Source of the DNA: JAOTZA01 sp965224065
GTDB taxonomy: Bacteria > Acidobacteriota > Thermoanaerobaculia > Multivoradales > JAHEKO01
Assembly: GCA_965224065.1 (NCBI GenBank)
Contig: CBDCYF010000005.1
Location: 3,596,001-3,660,000 of the forward strand
Direction: 5' to 3'
DNA length: 64,000 nt
Positions 62,347 to 64,000 of this stretch are shown here, piece by piece (within the stretch, counting starts at the first letter, position 1; each line of letters begins with the position of its first letter). The notes under the pieces are model-generated. The model had not been told where the DNA came from, did not search any database, and worked only from the letters and a program-made list of their open reading frames with translations. Both the position numbers and the translations under genes were made by a program.

Positions 62347-64000
62347 GCCCCGGCCAGCCCCTTTTCGGTAGCTTCGGTGACGATCTCCTGGTTGTCGCGG
62401 ATCTGGAACAGGTACCGGTGACGCTGCTCGTGGCTCAGGTGACCCGCTTTTTCGAGCACGCCTTGGTAGGCCTTGTCGAGATAGGTCAATGGGTCCCCAA
62501 CCTTGAGACCGGCGGCCGTGAGGTGGTCGAGCCCTTGATAGAGACGGTGGGAAAGGTGGTCGCCGACGTCGGATGACGGCAGGTCGGCCAGTAGATTCTT
62601 GAGCTCGGTGGTGTGCTGCCGCACCGCTCCGGTGTCGCCCTCGGCCAGGGCGATCGCCAGCAGGCTGGACAAATCGAGCGCCGTCCCCTCGAGGTCGCCC
62701 TCGGCGCGGTGCCGGTCGGCCGCAGCCTGGCAGCGTGTTTTGGCGCGGTCGTGGTGTCGCCGGCTCAGGTGAACGCGACCGATCAACGCCTCGGCGTCGG
62801 CCAGGTGTCCTTCATCGGAGATCATGCTGAGCTGGAAGTGGGCTTCGCGTGCCCGCTCCAATGCGGCGTCCGGCTGGCCGATGTCGAAATAGTTTTGTGC
62901 CACCGCGAGCTGCGCGATGGCCACGCCGGCGGCGTCGTCCCGATCCATGCGTAGCGCCAGCGCGCGCCGTACCGGCCCGGTGGCACCGGTGTAGTCGCCC
63001 ATGCGGCTCATCGCCTTGGCGACTCCGAGGAGGGCGTAGCTGGCGTCGGCCGCCTTGCCGTGCTCCTCAAGGAGCCGCTGGGCTTCGCTGTATCGCTCGA
63101 GGGCGGTGGGGTAGTGGCCACGCGCGATGGCCACCGCGCCGAGCGCCGAAAGCGAGGCACCGGTCGGCCCCGCCAGGTCGTGGCGGCGGCGTTCTTCCAG
63201 CGCGGCCAGGTGGTTTCGCTCGGCGTCTTCGTGTCGACCCTGTCGAAGGGCGATGTTCCCGAGGTAGAAATCGCAGCTCGCCGTCAGCGGGCTGGCCCCC
63301 CCCTGGCCGACCGCTTCCCGGACATTGATGAACAGTTCGTGCGCCTCGTCGAGACGTTGCTGGCGCTGGAGCAAGCGGCCCAGTTGAATCAATAGCAGGG
63401 CCTTGCGTGCCGGCTCCGCGCCGGACGCCGCCTCGAGCGCTTTCTTGATCGTCCGCTCGGCGATCTCCAGCCGTCCGGCCTCTTGCTCCATCTCGGCCTT
63501 GATGCTGGCCAGGGCGATCAGCCGCAGCGGCTCCGATTCTCCCAGCTCGACGCCGCGCGCCAGCTCCTTTTCATAGTTCCGAAGCAGGCCCTGCCGCCGA
63601 GCCAGCGGCAGCAGCCGCCACAACAGCTCCAGCTCGATCGCCGGATCGCCGCCACTGTCGTGATGACGTCTGAGCTCGTCGGTCAGGGCGTCGAGCAGCT
63701 CGCGCTGCGGCAATTTGGCGGCGTGCGCGCTTTTGACCAGTTTGAGCAGCGGTTCGATCGCCTCGGGCGTTCCCGCCAGCAGCCGGTAAGCGCGCCAGTG
63801 CGCCTCACCGCCCTCTCCGGTCTCGGCCAGCAGCTCTCCGACCCGCCGTTTGAGCCTGTCGCGGTCGTCTTCGGTGAGCGTTTGTTCGAGCGCCTCTCGT
63901 TGCGCGATCGTTGCAAGAGTCACCCCCGGTCCCCAGGGCGAGTCGGCGGCCGTCAGGATCCCGGCGTCGGTCAGCGGTGCCGCCCAGCCGGCGCCGGTGT
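62343..64000 (-). CDS. TPR-repeat protein, 5' end outside window
   Basis: The frame remains open from 62343 to the window end, and residues before an internal GTG at 63923 (for example DSPWGPGVTLATIAQRE) continue the same style, so the gene very likely starts beyond 64000. About 550 residues are visible, made of TPR-like helical repeats (for example LIQLGRLLQRQQRLDEAHELF, AVAIARGHYPTALERYSEAQ, GVAKAMSRMGDYTGATGPV). Large bacterial proteins of this type often have an N-terminal kinase or ATPase module; that part is not seen. Its stop overlaps the GH88/GH105 start by 4 bases. Confidence 0.8.
   Translation of the reverse strand, partial: TGAGWAAPLTDAGILTAADSPWGPGVTLATIAQREALEQTLTEDDRDRLKRRVGELLAETGEGGEAHWRAYRLLAGTPEAIEPLLKLVKSAHAAKLPQRELLDALTDELRRHHDSGGDPAIELELLWRLLPLARRQGLLRNYEKELARGVELGESEPLRLIALASIKAEMEQEAGRLEIAERTIKKALEAASGAEPARKALLLIQLGRLLQRQQRLDEAHELFINVREAVGQGGASPLTASCDFYLGNIALRQGRHEDAERNHLAALEERRRHDLAGPTGASLSALGAVAIARGHYPTALERYSEAQRLLEEHGKAADASYALLGVAKAMSRMGDYTGATGPVRRALALRMDRDDAAGVAIAQLAVAQNYFDIGQPDAALERAREAHFQLSMISDEGHLADAEALIGRVHLSRRHHDRAKTRCQAAADRHRAEGDLEGTALDLSSLLAIALAEGDTGAVRQHTTELKNLLADLPSSDVGDHLSHRLYQGLDHLTAAGLKVGDPLTYLDKAYQGVLEKAGHLSHEQRHRYLFQIRDNQEIVTEATEKGLAGA

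Overview
The window is about 67% G+C, gene-dense DNA with many GTG/TTG starts and 1-4 nt gene overlaps. It most resembles an Acidobacteriota chromosome, perhaps Thermoanaerobaculia-like. The pointers are a GWxTD + VWFA-related surface protein (54.6-57.2 kb), several CRTAC1-type FG-GAP/ASPIC proteins fused to TPRs, YfbK-type VWA proteins and a membrane-linked multiheme respiratory repertoire. This placement is inferred from gene families; there is no rRNA or tRNA gene in the window. I see no phage, IS element or CRISPR array.

Layout. 1-7 kb (minus strand): a secreted Calx-beta/Ig-like protein cut by the window edge, a CRTAC1/TPR protein and a fused cytochrome b-multiheme cytochrome c. 7-13 kb: an RRM RNA-binding protein, tryptophanase, an enoyl-CoA hydratase, ArfB and two tandem-domain universal stress proteins. 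13-19.9 kb: a complete cytochrome bc-type complex operon (cytochrome c lipoprotein, Rieske protein, split cytochrome b, an eight-heme coiled-coil cytochrome c, a cupredoxin lipoprotein). 20-23 kb: ECF sigma factor plus a membrane VWA protein. 23-29 kb: heme A synthesis (ctaA-ctaB), a trans-sulfuration enzyme, Tag glycosylase and a DUF255/DsbD-like protein. 29-36 kb: an acetate-type symporter pair divergent from an aa3-type cytochrome oxidase operon (I-III-IV-x-y-II). 36-39 kb: a BNR-propeller protein and a BamA/TamA-like protein. 39-48 kb: a DsbA-like protein, an M36 metalloprotease, a second CRTAC1 protein, a DUF420 protein and a small secreted protein. 48-64 kb: an isoprenoid-type pair (HMG-CoA synthase-like and geranylgeranyl reductase-like), penicillin acylase, YhaM-like HD hydrolase, the GWxTD protein, a BrnT/BrnA-like toxin-antitoxin pair, pirin, two GNAT enzymes, a GH88/GH105 hydrolase and a TPR protein that runs off the window.

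The most notable observation is that two genes carry a single in-frame UGA followed at the expected distance by a SECIS-like hairpin. The DsbA-like protein (38926-39750) has U-P-F-C where the family has CxxC. The CRTAC1/ASPIC/TlpA/TPR protein (43396-47307) has UGA at codon 627 inside a region that reads on as normal family sequence. Both are best explained as exported selenoproteins; either would be split into two false genes by a standard annotation.

Other structure: four TCATC repeats at an exact 11-bp period placed like a PhoB/PhoP-family box (47778-47815), a set of GC-rich palindromes scattered between genes (22.9, 29.1, 53.3 and 58.4 kb), and a terminator-like hairpin directly ahead of tryptophanase. 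Functionally the window is dominated by aerobic respiration: bc-type complex, aa3 oxidase, heme A synthesis, DUF420 assembly protein and periplasmic thiol/cytochrome biology.
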